Made by a program: the position numbers and the translations under genes
Notes under the pieces: generated by a model
Seen by the model: only the letters and a program-made list of their open reading frames with translations
Databases searched by the model: none
What the model was told of the DNA's origin: nothing
Shown here: positions 44,867 to 53,716 of the stretch, piece by piece
Layout of the letters: every line of letters begins with the position of its first letter
Numbering within the stretch: position 1 is the stretch's first letter
Source: Lachnospiraceae bacterium
GTDB taxonomy: Bacteria > Bacillota > Clostridia > Lachnospirales > Lachnospiraceae
Assembly (NCBI GenBank): GCA_910575005.1
Contig: CAJTCL010000017.1
Span: 1 to 64,000, forward strand
Reading direction: 5' to 3'
Length of the DNA stretch: 64,000 bases

Positions 44867-45970
44867 CTATCTTATCCGTTCTGCAATCAAATCTCCCATC
44901 TCCACGGTTCCCACCTGGGTTACAGAAGCTCTCTTTGCTTCCTCTTGAGGCATAATGTCAATCGTACGGTAATTTTCCTTCAGTACCTGTCTAACTGCTT
45001 CTTCTACTGCATCTGCTTCTTTGTCCAAGTCAAATGAATAGCGAAGCATCATCGCTGCACTTAAAATCGTTGCAATCGGATTGGCAATACCTTTACCTGC
45101 AATATCTGGCGCGGAACCGCCGCTTGGCTCATATAAGCCAAATTTGGTATCATTGAGGCTGGCGGATGACAACATCCCTATGGAGCCTGTCACCATACTG
45201 GCCTCATCTGATAATATATCACCAAACATATTCTCTGTCAAAATTACGTCAAATTGTGCTGGGTCTTTTACTAACTGCATCGCACAGTTATCTACCAACA
45301 TATGTTCCAATGTAACCTCTGGATAATCTGCTGCCACCTCTTCGACAATTTTTCGCCACAGTCTGGAGGAATCTAACACATTTGCCTTATCCACACTGGT
45401 TACTTTTTTATTGCGCTTCATGGCAATGTCAAAACCCCGTTTTGCAATTCTTCGAATCTCATTTTCATTGTAAGTAAGTGTATCTTCTGCGGTTAAAACC
45501 CCATCTCGCTCTTCGGTCACACGATTACCGAAATATAATCCTCCTGTCAACTCCCGCATAATCATCATATCAAAGCCGTCGCCAATAATATCATCTCTTA
45601 AAGGACAAGCCTCCTTGAGCTCCTCATACAAATATGCTGGTCTGAGATTTGCAAACAGATTCAGAGCCTTGCGCAACTTTAAAAGTCCTGCCTCCGGCCT
45701 TAAATCTGGCGCAAGCTTGTACCAGGGGGAGGTCGTGGTATTGCCTCCGATCGACCCCATCAGCACAGCATCCGCTGCTTTTGCCTGTGCCACTGCCTCA
45801 TCCGTCAAAGGTACTCCCACTGCGTCAATGGAAACACCGCCCATCAATATTTCATCATAAGAAAACGTATGGCCAAACACTTTCCCTACTTTATCTAAGA
45901 TTTTTTTTGCTTCTCTGACGATTTCTGGTCCAATCCCATCTCCAGAAATCACGCCAACTTTGTAATTCAT
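44867..45970 (-). CDS. leuB: 3-isopropylmalate dehydrogenase
   Basis: A 367-residue NAD-dependent decarboxylating dehydrogenase of leucine synthesis. ISGDGIGPEIVREAK start, RPEAGLLKLRKALNLFANLRP substrate loop (split), GSAPDIAGKGIANP C-terminal NAD loop. The open frame extends to 46075, but ATG 45970 with AGGAAG is the real start. leuC and leuD are absent here. Confidence 0.95.
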   Translation of the reverse strand: MNYKVGVISGDGIGPEIVREAKKILDKVGKVFGHTFSYDEILMGGVSIDAVGVPLTDEAVAQAKAADAVLMGSIGGNTTTSPWYKLAPDLRPEAGLLKLRKALNLFANLRPAYLYEELKEACPLRDDIIGDGFDMMIMRELTGGLYFGNRVTEERDGVLTAEDTLTYNENEIRRIAKRGFDIAMKRNKKVTSVDKANVLDSSRLWRKIVEEVAADYPEVTLEHMLVDNCAMQLVKDPAQFDVILTENMFGDILSDEASMVTGSIGMLSSASLNDTKFGLYEPSGGSAPDIAGKGIANPIATILSAAMMLRYSFDLDKEADAVEEAVRQVLKENYRTIDIMPQEEAKRASVTQVGTVEMGDLIAERIR

Positions 45971-46288
45971 ATGCTCTCTTCCTTCCTGAGTTATAATCAG
46001 TACTACTATATTATATTTACCCCTGAATTTCAACCAGAATTGACATTTTTCTTTTTCATGGCTATTATAATTCAAAGTTATAGTCTTATCAACATCCGTG
46101 ACTTTTAAGTTTCCCCATTTTTTATAATAACCAATCTTATAGTGCTATAAGGTCATGCTGCCGAAAACGTATGACAGTTTAGCTGTGATGTCAGGTACTG
46201 AATGTCTATTATAAAGTAACTAAAATTCTACGGTATCATCTATATAAGTAAAACACCCCCTGCCAAGGCTGAGAGTGTTTTGAATATC
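45971..46288. other. Upstream region of leuB-ilvB
   Basis: No gene. It carries CTTATAG-TG-CTATAAG (46135-46150 zone) and CTAT-N14-ATAG around 46063-46084, dyads that would suit a LysR-type regulator; no T-box motif (TGGTACCGCG) is seen. A hairpin AAAACAC/GTGTTTT at 46250-46281 probably ends yajC. Confidence 0.4.
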
Positions 46289-46609
46289 TCACTTATTTTC
46301 TTTTTCCACTGCATCTTCTGGTTTTTCCACCAATGCAATGGCTGATTTCTGCATGGGAATACGACAATTCTTGTTATTGCCAAATTCTACAATAATCGTA
46401 TCCTCTGTGATATCAATCACCATTCCATAAAATCCACTGGTTGTCAAAATTGTGTCTCCCACGGCAAGTTCAGAGAGCATGGCATTCTTACGCTTTGTCT
46501 CTTTCTGCTGAGGACGAATCATCATAAAATAGAGCACTACCAGCATGACAACTATCCAGATCAGGGAAAATCCCGTCATACCTGTTGCTTCCTGGGCTAA
46601 AATAAACAT
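46289..46609 (-). CDS. yajC: Preprotein translocase subunit YajC
   Basis: A 106-residue single-pass membrane protein: helix FSLIWIVVMLVVLYFMMIRPQQ followed by the YajC domain (LAVGDTILTTSGFYGMVIDI). It assists SecDF. In many genomes tgt lies just upstream; here there is only a degenerate stretch. Confidence 0.92.
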   Translation of the reverse strand: MFILAQEATGMTGFSLIWIVVMLVVLYFMMIRPQQKETKRKNAMLSELAVGDTILTTSGFYGMVIDITEDTIIVEFGNNKNCRIPMQKSAIALVEKPEDAVEKENK

Positions 46610-46873
46610 TTTGTTTCCTCCTGCCTCTCCTGTTGAATATCAGGATTCTCTTTTTCTCTCACGTAAAATTACGCGCTTATATTATTCTACACAAAATATA
46701 TACTGAGGGCAAGCATTTTTACAATATTTTATAGGATTTTTATAGTTGCGACAACAAAAATTGCTTTTGTTACCTAAACAGTGCTTTTATATCTCTGATC
46801 GTTTTCTAAATGCCAACTATAAAAAAGATGTTTGGAATACACAAAAAAAGAATGCCCCAAGACGCTGTGAAAT

Positions 46874-46951
46874 GAAGTAGAAACGGAAAAAGATGTTGCA
46901 GAAGATATAGAAGTCAAAGACGGCGTTCAATTTGATTTTAGCGATATATAA
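46874..46951 (+). pseudogene. Acidic C-terminal coding remnant
   Basis: The plus strand reads EVETEKDVAEDIEVKDGVQF and stops after FSDI; upstream codons are broken by stops. Codon pattern looks coding and no start exists. The parent protein is not recognised. The rest of 46610-47026 shows no gene. Confidence 0.3.
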
Positions 46952-46961
46952 CAGATAATAA

Positions 46962-47002
46962 AACAAAAGTTGTTTAGTTGTTTTTATAAACTACTTTTGT
47001 TT
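46962..47002. terminator. Terminator-like hairpin
   Basis: ACAAAAGT...TTTAGT pairs with ATAAACTACTTTTGT, then TTTTTT. Confidence 0.65.
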
Positions 47003-47026
47003 TTTGAAAAACTTAAAAATAAAATA

Positions 47027-47055
47027 TTGACAAACTATTTTATTTTTAATATAAT
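47027..47055 (+). promoter_or_regulatory. Promoter of tRNA-Lys
   Basis: TTGACA (47027-47032), 17-bp spacer, TATAAT (47050-47055); about 100 nt before the tRNA. Confidence 0.75.
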
Positions 47056-47160
47056 ATCAAAGGTGATTGAACACTATAGATTATAGGTTTTAATTTGTAA
47101 ATAATGATGTGTTCTAAAAATAGCGATTTATCAACAATATTAAATTAGTGTGTCTTTTAT

Positions 47161-47233
47161 GGGATATTAGCTCAGTCGGTAGAGCACTTGACTTTTAATC
47201 AAGTTGTCCGGGGTTCGAATCCCCGATGTCTCA
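47161..47233 (+). tRNA. tRNA-Lys (UUU anticodon)
   Basis: Cloverleaf with acceptor GGGATAT/ATGTCTC, D-arm GCTCAGTCGGTAGAGC, anticodon loop CTTTTAA (TTT), T-arm CCGGGGTTCGAATCCCCG. Discriminator A, no encoded CCA. The accessory region begins right after it, a common arrangement where tRNA 3' ends serve as integration sites; no direct-repeat att copy was found by eye. Confidence 0.95.
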
Positions 47234-47248
47234 TTTTTTCAATTAGTG

Positions 47249-47273
47249 GAAATCCTTGATTTTCAAGGGTTTC
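47249..47273 (+). terminator. Terminator of tRNA-Lys
   Basis: GAAATCCTTG pairs with CAAGGGTTTC, followed by TATTATTTTAT. Confidence 0.7.
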
Positions 47274-47338
47274 TATTATTTTATATCCAAAATTATTTTG
47301 ATTACACTTATTAGAAAAAAATCAAGATAATCAGATTC

Positions 47339-47545
47339 AAGAACACTGAGGTGTTCTTACGGCGGCGCGCAAGTCAGCTTTGTTGACAATAACAACGATA
47401 GGCGCCTGTCTCCTCTCTTTGGCCGGAGCTAAACCGATGTCCGCCAGATATCCAGCACCCGCTACGGTTTTTATTCAGAGGGGAGATTGATTCTCATCAC
47501 CGATACTGACAAGTAAACTACTAACTAGAGGCGGCAGTCATCTGT
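47339..47545 (-). ncRNA. Candidate structured RNA, copy B
   Basis: On the minus strand it shares with copy A the words TCTGGCGGA (47450-47458), AACAAAGCTG-CTTGCG and GCCGCCGTAAGAAC, and the closing hairpin AAGAACAC/GTGTTCTT (47339-47358). Where copy A has GGCAG/CTGCC, copy B has GGCGG/CCGCC, a compensated difference. Copy B has an extra ~40 nt arm (GCTCC/GGAG). The 5' part, with GATAC/GTATC, differs from copy A. No ORF covers it. Confidence 0.5.
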
Positions 47546-47575
47546 ATCTGAATATAAAAATAATGTATATGAGTA

Positions 47576-47615
47576 ATGCAGGAATAATATATGAATTCAT
47601 ACATTATTCCTGCAT
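47576..47615. terminator. Long hairpin beside copy B
   Basis: ATGCAGGAATAAT pairs perfectly with ATTATTCCTGCAT, followed by TTTTAA. It may end a rightward transcript. 47620-47809 shows no intact gene; a minus-strand frame LTVSIEEAAKAGKF there may be a mobile-gene scrap. Confidence 0.6.
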
Positions 47616-47809
47616 TTTAACATTCCTTTACACTTTTTAATTCTTAAAGTTTACGCAACCTCTTAGAATTTCCCAGCCTTAGCTGCTTCCTCGATGGAAA
47701 CTGTCAGCTTTGATTTTATAGGGTTTTAACGGCTATTTGTGTGCTACTTGTATGTGACACACCGAAATTTATATCTATTTTTGAACACTTACAGACACTT
47801 TCTTTAATT

Positions 47810-48615
47810 CTATGCTAATTTGTATTCCAACACATGGCTCAACAACCTTCTTGGTTCAACGTTAAACTTTTTTGCCAACTCCAGCATCCTATTATCTATC
47901 ATATAAATATTTTCTTCCTCGCATCTTATAATATCTGATTCTCCATGTAACATAAATTCTGAAATACCATTCGGTTCTGCTCCAAGTTTCTCAAACAGCT
48001 TCTGACTTGGATAATTTTTTACATCAATTCTCACACGAAATTCTGACACATTAAGTCTATTCTTTATTTCATCCAACATGACACTAATCGCTTTGTATCC
48101 AATTCCTTTATGTTTCCACTCATTTAAAATTTCTATAGCTATCTCCCATTGTTCATGTGTAGTATTCTTTATACCACAATATCCAACATACTCATTATTC
48201 ACTATTATAGAAAACATCAATGCTTTATACTCTATATGCTCGTTCCATAACATATTACGATATGCTTCTTCTTTTAGCATTGACTTAACAATATTATTTT
48301 CTTTTTGCAATTCAATAAATATATCTTTATCCGAATCCTGTACTTTCTGCAATATAATATTACTTTCTGTAGTAATACACTCCCTAATCTTCCAAAACTT
48401 CTTATAAATCTTTTTCCCATTTCATCATCTGAAGCAATATCAATTAAACGTTCTGCCAGCAAGGTATTCTCTTTATCTTTAAGATAACGGATTGCTTCTT
48501 TCTTTTTTTCCACAAAAGTTCTTCCATCTTCTTTTTCTATAATATCCATAACTTTATGTATGGAATTTTCTATTGAAATTTTCATAACATTCGCAGATAA
48601 CGATTGATTTTTCAT
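47810..48615 (-). pseudogene. GNAT acetyltransferase with helical N-domain, frameshifted
   Basis: Frame 1 (48615 down to about 48385) carries VMDIIEKEDGRTFVEKKKEA and LIDIASDDEMGKRFIRSFGRL. Frame 2 then carries ILQKVQDSDKDIFIELQ, the GNAT core YVGYCGIKN...EWKHKGIGYKAI, and EKLGAEPNGIS to the stop at 47810. Reading ECITTESNIILQKV continues frame 2 upstream to the junction. Loss of one base in the AGGG run near 48383 explains the break. It could be a sequencing error or phase change. Substrate unknown. Confidence 0.7.
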
Positions 48616-48807
48616 ATTAATGTCCCTTTCTATATAATAATTTCATTTTCTGCATAAAACCGCCTTTTTGCATATTTCAAAAATATTTCAGGATAGCAGC
48701 AGGACTAAGCCTTTTTGAAAATGCCCGGCAATTTGGCACACTTACTACCACTATGCGGCGTTTTCCTATAAAACCCCCACCCTATGTTTATTCTGGAACA
48801 AAATAAA

Positions 48808-48834
48808 AGGGTACGCACCGATCACATACCCTTA
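48808..48834 (-). terminator. Terminator after recombinase gene
   Basis: AAGGGTA pairs with TACCCTT; leftward exit TTTTATTTTG. Confidence 0.6.
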
Positions 48835-48846
48835 ATGAAGTATTAT

Positions 48847-49510
48847 TTATTTCCCATTCTTAACTATTTCAATATATTTCTTTAACGTATTTCTGCTTAT
48901 ATTATGTTTCTGCATCAAATCTATTTGCCTTATACTTCTATCTTTAATAAATAACTGTATATCCTCTTTCAACTCGTCTGACATTTTATCAAGTTTCCCT
49001 GTTGTTCTGCCGCTACGTTTGCTACTGGCTTCTATTCCGTCCTTAATTCTTTGAACTGTTATTTTTCTTTCCTGCTCTGTCCAGCTCCACAATTAGCAAT
49101 AGCTTTATAGTACTTTCAAGGCTTATCCTCGCCACTAAATTCTGCGCCTTTGCAACATTCAGTAACTGCTTGATATATGGTGTGCTTACTGTCTGATTAT
49201 CAATAAAAATCAATTCAACGCCTTTATTCAACAGCTCCATATATTTCACATATCCCTGCTCTGCTTCTCTCGTAAATCTGCATATATCTTTAAAAATAAT
49301 CATATCTCCCGGCTGCACTATGCTCTCTAACTTTTGCCATTGCTTACGCTCTGTAAAATTCTTTCCGCTTTTATCTTCCCTAAACTCTAACAGATATTCA
49401 ATATCATTTTCTTTCGCATATCTTTGTAATGCACTTTCCTGACGGGTAAACTTCTGCAAATCTCTTTCCTCTGATGTGCTTATTCTCATATAGCTATATA
49501 CATTACACAT
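48847..49510 (-). pseudogene. Serine recombinase (resolvase/invertase), frameshifted
   Basis: The N-terminal catalytic domain (YSYMRISTSEERDLQKFTRQ, nucleophile Ser in the MRIS turn; FKDICRFTREAEQGY) runs into a stop near 49043. The C-terminal part (EQERKITVQRIKDGIEASSK and a final HTH IRQIDLMQKHNISRNTLKKY) is in another frame. Joining ELDRA to EQERK requires five extra bases, as if one copy of a tandem AGAGC was lost near 49080. ATG 49510 has AAAGGCGG. Short resolvases like this travel with transposons or plasmids. Confidence 0.78.
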
Positions 49511-49700
49511 AATAATACCGCCTTTCATATATCAAATAAACTATAGATATTTTGACGGTTTATACATCACCAAAGGCCACTTGACAAAATTTAATAGGGA
49601 ATTGTCACAAAAGAAAGAATATAGTAGAATATCAAAGAGGAACAATCGTGTTGCAGGGTGGTAGCCTTCCTAAACTTGAAATAGAGGGGAGGTGGTGTAG

Positions 49701-49796
49701 ATGGATACATACCAGATTTTAAGCCTGTTATTTTTGGGCGGTAACTTCCTGATTGCGCTGCTTGCCTATATTGATAGAAACAACAAGCGAAAATAA
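49701..49796 (+). CDS. Fst/BsrG-like holin-type small toxin
   Basis: A 31-residue peptide MDTYQILSLLFLGGNFLIAL then LAYIDRNNKRK: short polar start, one hydrophobic helix, and the AYIDRNNK-type basic end seen in the putative holin-like toxin family of type I toxin-antitoxin loci. A very strong GGGGAGGTGG precedes the ATG and a tight terminator follows. Family toxins insert in the membrane and are silenced by an antisense RNA; the antitoxin transcript was not located. Confidence 0.75.
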   Translation: MDTYQILSLLFLGGNFLIALLAYIDRNNKRK

Positions 49797-49798
49797 AT

Positions 49799-49836
49799 AA
49801 GCCTACCTTGTCACTTGCCCGGTGAAGGTAGGCTTT
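49799..49836. terminator. Terminator of toxin gene
   Basis: AAGCCTACCTT pairs with AAGGTAGGCTT around a 16-nt loop. In type I loci this hairpin is often shared with the antitoxin RNA. Confidence 0.75.
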
Positions 49837-49839
49837 AAT

Positions 49840-50290
49840 GCTACTGGAGGTCAACCCCGGGCTTTCTCCGTCTTCTATCAGTTCCTGTCTGCATTGCTCT
49901 ATCCGCTGCAAAAGTTCTTCCTGGCTCTCACTGGTTATCGCCATCACATCATCTAAAGAAATGATGTCCTATTTATTGCCGAAAGATTGTTTTTATTTTA
50001 TGCCAAACAGAATAACAAAGCCTATTCTTGAAATCCGGTCAGAACGTGAGGATAGAAAAGCAAAGTCGGAGCCAAAACAGACCGCAAAAGAAAAGAAAGC
50101 CAGTGAATACCGTTGTAATATCACAAGAATGATATACGATATTGAAAGCCTTGATACTATCGCAAGCATATACAGTTTTATCATGGGCTTGTTGTCTGTG
50201 AAGAAAGGGGTATGGAACAACAGCTACTAACTGGTACATCGGGATTTACTTCTTAATCTTTCCGCTCACTTTTGCCTTGCTCCATGCGCT
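49840..50290. other. Mosaic of coding scraps
   Basis: Minus strand 49840-49980 reads DIISLDDVMAITSESQEELL and onward to SPGL, a helical C-terminus. Plus strand 49985-50270 reads a basic segment, CNITRMIYDIESLDTIASIY and, after a frameshift near 50228, NWYIGIYFLIFPLTFALL as a membrane helix ending at 50271. None has a start or recognised parent. Confidence 0.4.
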
Positions 50291-50295
50291 GTATT

Positions 50296-50484
50296 TTGAA
50301 ATATAAATTTGGGAACAGGAATTTCTGGTGCAGGGAATACTATGTGGATACAGTAGGCAAGAATGCAAAGAAAATCCAGGAATATATTCAAAATCAATTA
50401 AAAGAAGATTATGAATATGACCAGATGACACTCAAAGAGTATATTGACCCGTTTACGGGTGAGTCGGTAAAAAAGAACAAATAG
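50296..50484 (+). pseudogene. IS200-type Y1 transposase, C-terminal remnant
   Basis: Reads LKYKFGNRNFWCREYYVDTV, then KKIQEYIQNQLKEDYEYDQ and KEYIDPFTGE, the end of a canonical IS200 TnpA including the YYVDTVG segment. N-terminal half missing. A hairpin with GGTGTCGC/GCGGCATC arms follows (50488-50530) and may be the element's right-end structure. Confidence 0.7.
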
Positions 50485-50665
50485 AAAAGGGGGTGTCGCT
50501 TTAACGAATGAAAATTCGTGAAGCGGCATCTTCCTTTTTGACTTTTTATGTCTATATTCACGCTATTCTATTAGAAAAGTTGTCCTGAAATAAAAAAGGA
50601 CGCACTTTAACACATCTATAAAACAAGGCGGAACAATCTGGAAAAAGTTTTTGACTTTTCGAAAT

Positions 50666-51647
50666 TTATGCACTTTTTATAGGGAATAAATATCTTTCTG
50701 TTCTTCCTTTTTGTATCTTATTATGAAGCTTGTTCACATTTCCTGCCATTGCAAGTAAAACACTTTCGGCAAGAACATTTGGTGTACTCCGACTCAAATA
50801 TCTTCGGAACTGCATGTCCTGTTTCAACTCGCCAAAAGAACCTTCCGCCTGGATGCTCCTGTTTGTACAAAGCAGAATTCCTTCCTCAGAGACAATCCTC
50901 TCCAAATCCTTTTTTCGATACTTTAGAAATGTCTTTGCCACAGAAAGAACCTTGTTGCGTTCTTCCATTGGCGTTTTGCAGTTATTCCCTTTGATGCAGT
51001 CCTTTTTGTAAGGGCAGCCTTTACATTCGCTGTATTGATAAATACTTTTTTCGCTGGCATACCCTGTTTTTGACTTTGAGCGGCGTACATATGCAAACGA
51101 TAGTTTTTTCCCATCTTCTTTTAAAAATGGAATCAGCGTGGTGGTGTCTGTAGGTTGTGGCCCAATCGTTAGCCAGACAATATATTCTGCATCTTCCCCA
51201 TGCTGCAGGTTATATGCCGGTTTTAGCTGTCCGTTGCCCATAGCATCTTCCTTCATGCGCATAAAAGCCGCATCCTGATCTGTTTTTGAAAAACTGTTTC
51301 TTTTTCCGCAGATATGCAGTTTTTGCGTCTATCCTTTCAAACGCTTCAGGTAACCTTCCAGTGTTTCAATGCTCTTTTGCAGCGCAGATTTGTTCCATAG
51401 AGCGGGAGGAATAGTCACCATCCATGTATGAGTACAAAACAATCTTCAGGAGAGTTCTTGGAGAAAACGTATTTATTCTTTTGTAAGTAGAATATAAATC
51501 AGTTAAATCCATGGCCTCCACAAACTGACCCAGTAATCGCACAGAATCATCTACCGGAATGATTGTTTCTAAATTTAAGGGAAGTTTTAGTTGATATCCT
51601 TCCCCATTCAAAGTATAATTCTTGTGTAATGATATAAGGGTTTGCAT
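50666..51647 (-). pseudogene. IS1182-family transposase, internally deleted
   Basis: N-terminal frame (51647-51366) carries LETIIPVDDSVRLLGQFVEA and TLLKIVLYSYMDGDYSSRSM. C-terminal frame (to 50666) carries KTDQDAAFMRMKEDAMGNGQ, a four-cysteine stretch CKGCPYKKDC and SIQAEGSFGELKQDMQFRRY with the catalytic Glu. Some 200 residues between them are gone. The flanks repeat part of a GTGTCGC element, suggesting insertion into the IS200-side hairpin region. 51648-51904 shows no gene. Confidence 0.75.
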
Positions 51648-51904
51648 ACTTATATTTTACACCAACAGCCGGATTTTTCGAAGTTTGGCTGTATTTTTTC
51701 ACAAAAAAGGAACTGCGCACTAATTGCTTCGTGCGACACCCCCCTCTTTTCCTTCCGTCTTCTATGGCCCCTTAACGATATACCGCCCTAAAACCCTGAT
51801 TATTTATTCCTGATATGATTATTCCCTTTTACCGCCCTGTCCTTCCCGCTATTTCCATGCTCACTCTCTGTTGCTGGACGAGAACCGGAGATATATACTT
51901 ACAT

Positions 51905-52633
51905 TTAAAAAGGCTCTCCCTGCTGATTGAGTGCTTGGTAGTTGCTGTCCATATAATTCTTTTTTCCGAAAGGAACATAATTTTCATCCAGCAGAATCAT
52001 ATTCCCGTTTCCGAGATCCGGAAATTTCTGTGCGATTTCTTTCAGAACCTCCCACTCGTCTTTGGAGTTTTCCCAGTTATCTTCCTCCACCTGTCTTAAT
52101 GCCTCTCCAATCTCCTGCTGATCCATTGTACCCCAGTAAAGAGGGTGGGGCTGAAAGGACGAATGGTACTTGCCTCCTTCATAGCAGAAAAAGCAGGAAC
52201 AGGGGATTTTTTCAAACAATTCTTTCTTTGCCCCGTCAAGCTCCTTGACTTCCAGACAATAACAACCGTTTACAGCTGCCGCCCCTTCCTGCGCAACCAT
52301 ATTTGCAATAGCCATGATTGTCAGCGGCTCTGTTTTCACGATCATTCCGGGAACCAAAAGCCCTTCTTCGTACAGTTCCCTTAAATATTCGTCAGAAAAT
52401 TTTCCCACCGCCCGCCATAGGAAAAACAACGCAATAAGAATACATATGAGGGCAGGAATCCAGCCTTTTAACAGTGAAATCCCTGCCATACATACAAAAC
52501 ATACGCAGGTTATGGCTGAATTTCTTCTCTTTTTAACCACAGCCCTTATGATTTCATCTTTCTGCCGTATTCGGTTTACATCTGCGTGAATACCCGATTT
52601 TGTACTTGCTTCAAATTGTGAATAATCTACCAT
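51905..52633 (-). CDS. Membrane-anchored hypothetical protein (DUF3239-like)
   Basis: A 242-residue protein: soluble N-terminus, two hydrophobic helices (AITCVCFVCMAGISLLKG and WIPALICILIALFFLW), then YLRELYEEGLLVPGMIV and a cytosolic domain ending in a SUKH-like DENYVPFGKKNYMD tail. It resembles DUF3239 proteins, function unknown. ATG 52633 with GAGGAAAT is the best start; upstream codons to 52783 overlap another small gene. Last in the ABC/amidase operon. Confidence 0.55.
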   Translation of the reverse strand: MVDYSQFEASTKSGIHADVNRIRQKDEIIRAVVKKRRNSAITCVCFVCMAGISLLKGWIPALICILIALFFLWRAVGKFSDEYLRELYEEGLLVPGMIVKTEPLTIMAIANMVAQEGAAAVNGCYCLEVKELDGAKKELFEKIPCSCFFCYEGGKYHSSFQPHPLYWGTMDQQEIGEALRQVEEDNWENSKDEWEVLKEIAQKFPDLGNGNMILLDENYVPFGKKNYMDSNYQALNQQGEPF

Positions 52634-52718
52634 TTTTATTTCCTCGTCCTTCTTTTGATTCTGACAGTTTTCTATTTCTTTATGATTATCTCTTTCAATT
52701 CCTATGACAATCCTTCCG

Positions 52719-52880
52719 TCACCCAGAATCTGATCCGCTCCCCTGTTCATTTCTTTTTTCGCATTGACGGATAATCGAATCATTTAATTGCTGACTGGGT
52801 TCCTGTTGTACTCTAAGCGCTTTTCGGAGTAACAGTTCTATCTCAATTTTGGCGCTATCGCCTTTTTTATTGTTCTTCAC
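52719..52880 (-). CDS. Small 53-residue protein, possible truncated regulator N-terminus
   Basis: A GTG at 52880 with AGGAG overlaps the amidase stop (GTGA). It reads GDSAKIEIELLLRKALRVQQ, then EPSQQLNDSIIRQCEKRNE and stops in a Gly/Ser tail. The pattern resembles the N-terminal segment of anti-sigma or membrane regulator proteins in Clostridia. It may be a complete microprotein or a truncated gene. Confidence 0.5.
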   Translation of the reverse strand: MKNNKKGDSAKIEIELLLRKALRVQQEPSQQLNDSIIRQCEKRNEQGSGSDSG

Positions 52881-53686
52881 AGATTCTCTCCTCTCTTTAT
52901 TTCATTGGAAATTCCTTCTGCAATTCTCTGTGCCAAACTTTCCTGATAATCATCATCCAACAGCTTTTGACTCTCAGAATAATTTGAGAGAAATCCCATT
53001 TCTACCAAAACAGCGGGCATTTGCGTGTTTCGCAAAACATAATAGCCCTCTGTTTTTGCGTACCTCGTTTCAATATCCTCACTTAGCGAAACTGCGTTGA
53101 TGATACTTTCTGCATACCCTTTGCTTTCTGTCGCATTTGAATTGTTGTAATAACATTCCAAACCCGCTATCTGGGCATCCTTCTCATAGTAATTGCAATG
53201 AAGACTGATAAAAAAATCTGCATTGGAGTCATTTGCAACGGAAGTACGCTCTGCAAGGCTCATATTTTCATCGGAGCTTCTGGTCAGAATAACTTCTATA
53301 TTGTCATCCTCCAAAATAGCTTTCAGCTTCAATGCAACCGAAAGGTTAATATCCTTTTCTACTGCCTTGCCGCTGACAGTACCTCCGTCACTTCCTCCAT
53401 GCCCTGCATCCACGACAACACAAAACCCTGGGGCATTATTCTCTGTTGAAGCAACAGGAGCAACATCGTTGCCTGCGTTTCTATCTGTGTATATATCCGT
53501 GTATTTATTTACCTTTTCATCTTCCTTTGTAAATCTCTCGTATATGTAAAGACATCCGCAAACCATAAGTATCATCATTATAATTGGTATCAGTATGACG
53601 ATTGCCCTCAGCAGATACGCAATCATAAGCCGCTTAATCTTTTTCTTCCTGAGTTTTTTCCTCTTTCCGTATTGTTTCCTGTTCAT
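52877..53686 (-). CDS. N-acetylmuramoyl-L-alanine amidase (Amidase_3)
   Basis: A 269-residue protein: highly basic cytosolic start, one membrane helix (~22-50), and an extracellular Amidase_3 domain (~88-265) with zinc ligands His in DAGHGGSDGG, Glu in the GTVSGKAVEKDIN region and His in FISLHCN, and catalytic Glu in VLVEMGFLSN. It cleaves the peptide from peptidoglycan glycan. The uncleaved helix anchors it. It follows the permease-propeller gene by 30 bp, an unusual operon partner. Confidence 0.88.
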   Translation of the reverse strand: MNRKQYGKRKKLRKKKIKRLMIAYLLRAIVILIPIIMMILMVCGCLYIYERFTKEDEKVNKYTDIYTDRNAGNDVAPVASTENNAPGFCVVVDAGHGGSDGGTVSGKAVEKDINLSVALKLKAILEDDNIEVILTRSSDENMSLAERTSVANDSNADFFISLHCNYYEKDAQIAGLECYYNNSNATESKGYAESIINAVSLSEDIETRYAKTEGYYVLRNTQMPAVLVEMGFLSNYSESQKLLDDDYQESLAQRIAEGISNEIKRGENL

Positions 53687-53716
53687 TGCCGCATTTGTTC
53701 CTCAATCTGGAATAAA

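Noticed and set aside
45971-46288. T-box or leader-peptide attenuator before leuB-ilvB.
   Set aside because: No TGGTACCGCG-type T-box word and no run of leucine or valine codons behind a ribosome site was seen.
34632-50484. IS200-type transposase pieces on opposite strands at 34.6 kb and 50.3 kb suggested a 15.7-kb inversion with breakpoints inside one tnpA gene.
   Set aside because: The two pieces belong to different subtypes: the first would continue as the KKRYWG-type, the second as the ANLKYKYGNR-type. They are not halves of one gene.
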